Source of the DNA: Alkalicoccobacillus plakortidis
Lineage (GTDB): Bacteria > Bacillota > Bacilli > Bacillales > Bacillaceae_D
DNA length: 64,000 nt
Direction of reading: 5' to 3'
Assembly: GCF_023703085.1 (NCBI RefSeq)
Contig: NZ_JAMQJY010000001.1
Location: 2,170,001-2,234,000, forward strand
Numbering within the stretch: the first letter of the stretch is position 1; every line of letters starts with the position of its first letter. Below the pieces are notes generated by a model. That model was not told the origin of the DNA and made no database searches. It was given only the letters and a program-made list of their open reading frames with translations. The position numbers were made by a program, and so were the translations under genes. Shown piece after piece: positions 63,143 to 64,000 of this stretch.

Positions 63143-64000
63143 ACTTTTCTCCTCTTTCTTTAAAAGGACGTGCCTTCGTAATAAATTCATCAATTGAAAG
63201 AGCGACCGGTGAAATTTCTAATTCATGACAAAGCGAAACAATTTGAGGCTCAACAAGTGATGCTTGTTGAAGTAACTCCGGACTTGAAAATAATATTCTC
63301 GGAGGCAAATCAGCTAAAACCTTTCCTTCATTCATAACAATTACTCGTGTCGCCCACTCTGCTACCAGTTGCATATCATGTGTTGCCACTACGGTTGTTT
63401 TGACATCTTCATCTAAATGCCCAAGTAATTTCATCATTTCTTTTCTTGTTGCCATGTCCAAACTTGAGGTAGGCTCATCCATTAACATGATGCGCGGTTT
63501 CATTGCCATACCAATAGCTAATGAGGTTCTCCGTTGCTGTCCCCCACTTAAAAGTCTGCCATCACGCGTAGAGAGATCACTCAGATTAAATTGCTCCATA
63601 ACTTCATCAATAAATGTTTGGCGGTTCTCTGCTTTTCTAGCATCCAGATAGTGAGAAACATCCTTTTTTATCGAATCTTCAATGAACATTTCCTCAGGTT
63701 TTTGATAAATAAAAGCTACCTTTTCGGCAATAATCTCTGGCGACGTTTTTTTAGTTAGTAAGCCATCTGTTGTAACACTTCCTCGAAAGGGTTTAATGAT
63801 GCCCGATATTAATTTAAGAAGCGTTGACTTTCCTGCTCCATTACTACCAACTAAAGCAATCCGTTCTCCTTCATGCAGATTTATTGTTAATCCGTTTAAG
63901 ACATTTTTCATTTTTCTTGTTAAGGATTTATAACCGTACTCTACGTCTTCCAGCTTCACAATCACTTCACCTTTAGGATTCAATGATTGTATGGCTTGTG
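63126..64000 (-). CDS. ECF transporter ATPase, truncated at the window edge
   Basis: ABC ATPase with Walker A LVGSNGAGKSTLLK, Q-loop FIYQKPEEMFI, signature LLSGGQQRRTSLAIGMA, Walker B IMLMDEPTSSLD and switch His VVATHDM. A TTG start at 63983 exists but has no ribosome site, and the frame stays open to the end of the window (QAIQSLNPKGEV). The gene therefore probably continues as a longer, two-ATPase protein of the YkoD type with this as the second half. It overlaps the EcfT gene. Confidence 0.85.
   Translation of the reverse strand, partial: QAIQSLNPKGEVIVKLEDVEYGYKSLTRKMKNVLNGLTINLHEGERIALVGSNGAGKSTLLKLISGIIKPFRGSVTTDGLLTKKTSPEIIAEKVAFIYQKPEEMFIEDSIKKDVSHYLDARKAENRQTFIDEVMEQFNLSDLSTRDGRLLSGGQQRRTSLAIGMAMKPRIMLMDEPTSSLDMATRKEMMKLLGHLDEDVKTTVVATHDMQLVAEWATRVIVMNEGKVLADLPPRILFSSPELLQQASLVEPQIVSLCHELEISPVALSIDEFITKARPFKERGEKCEWIS

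Overview
The window is one continuous piece of a low-GC Gram-positive (Bacillaceae) chromosome. Signs of this are AGGAGG-type ribosome binding sites, TTG/GTG starts, sigma-B-type promoters, a SinI/SinR-like module, CcpA-type cre sites, an LTA synthase and many genes with recognisable Bacillus subtilis counterparts (floT, rocB, rocD, mntABCD, dgcW, ltaS, yflT). Nothing in it fixes the species; alkaliphilic or halotolerant relatives of Bacillus seem plausible. No rRNA, tRNA, CRISPR array or prophage was seen. Layout: 0.1-2.2 kb, NfeD/flotillin membrane-domain pair. 2.4-6.8 kb, housekeeping genes (rRNA methyltransferase, acetyltransferase, aldehyde dehydrogenase, stress protein YflT with a sigma-B promoter). 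6.8-8.6 kb, an IS1182-family insertion sequence abutting the 3' end of a GGDEF/EAL gene. 11-13 kb, rocB. 13.1-16.7 kb, a manganese ABC transporter operon with an MntR-like operator. 16.7-19.4 kb, a peptidase/HAD/GNAT operon. 19.5-23.6 kb, a dicarboxylate transporter with its two-component system. 23.8-25.8 kb, a chemoreceptor. 26-28.9 kb, a NAD salvage operon (pncA-pncB-nadD). 28.9-30.1 kb, a Sin-type regulatory module full of SinR-like boxes. 30.2-47.1 kb, rocD, MFS and DASS transporters, DhaL, DgcW, an acyltransferase, LtaS, redox enzymes, a sigma-B-linked PAS chemoreceptor-like protein, a methionine-synthase-like protein and a MazG-like protein. 47.2-47.6 kb, an intergenic array of about 17 repeats of 20-21 bp. 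47.7-55 kb, a DsbA-like protein, an orphan PTS-like permease, a second manganese-binding lipoprotein with the same operator, three tandem small membrane proteins and a phosphoesterase. 55-61.5 kb, a sugar-acid catabolic cluster (UxaA, TRAP transporter, zinc dehydrogenase, AraC regulator, cre site). 61.5-64 kb, a PHP protein and an ECF transporter cut by the right edge. The most striking feature is that at least 14 genes carry single-base indels. In 10 genes (11 sites) the reading frame is restored exactly by changing the hexamer GCTTGG (or its complement CCAAGC) to GCTGG/CCAGC, and the restored proteins have normal family lengths. This points to a systematic sequence-specific insertion, most likely a sequencing or basecalling artefact and less likely a mutational hotspot. 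Genes labelled pseudogene here are therefore mostly expected to be intact in the living organism.
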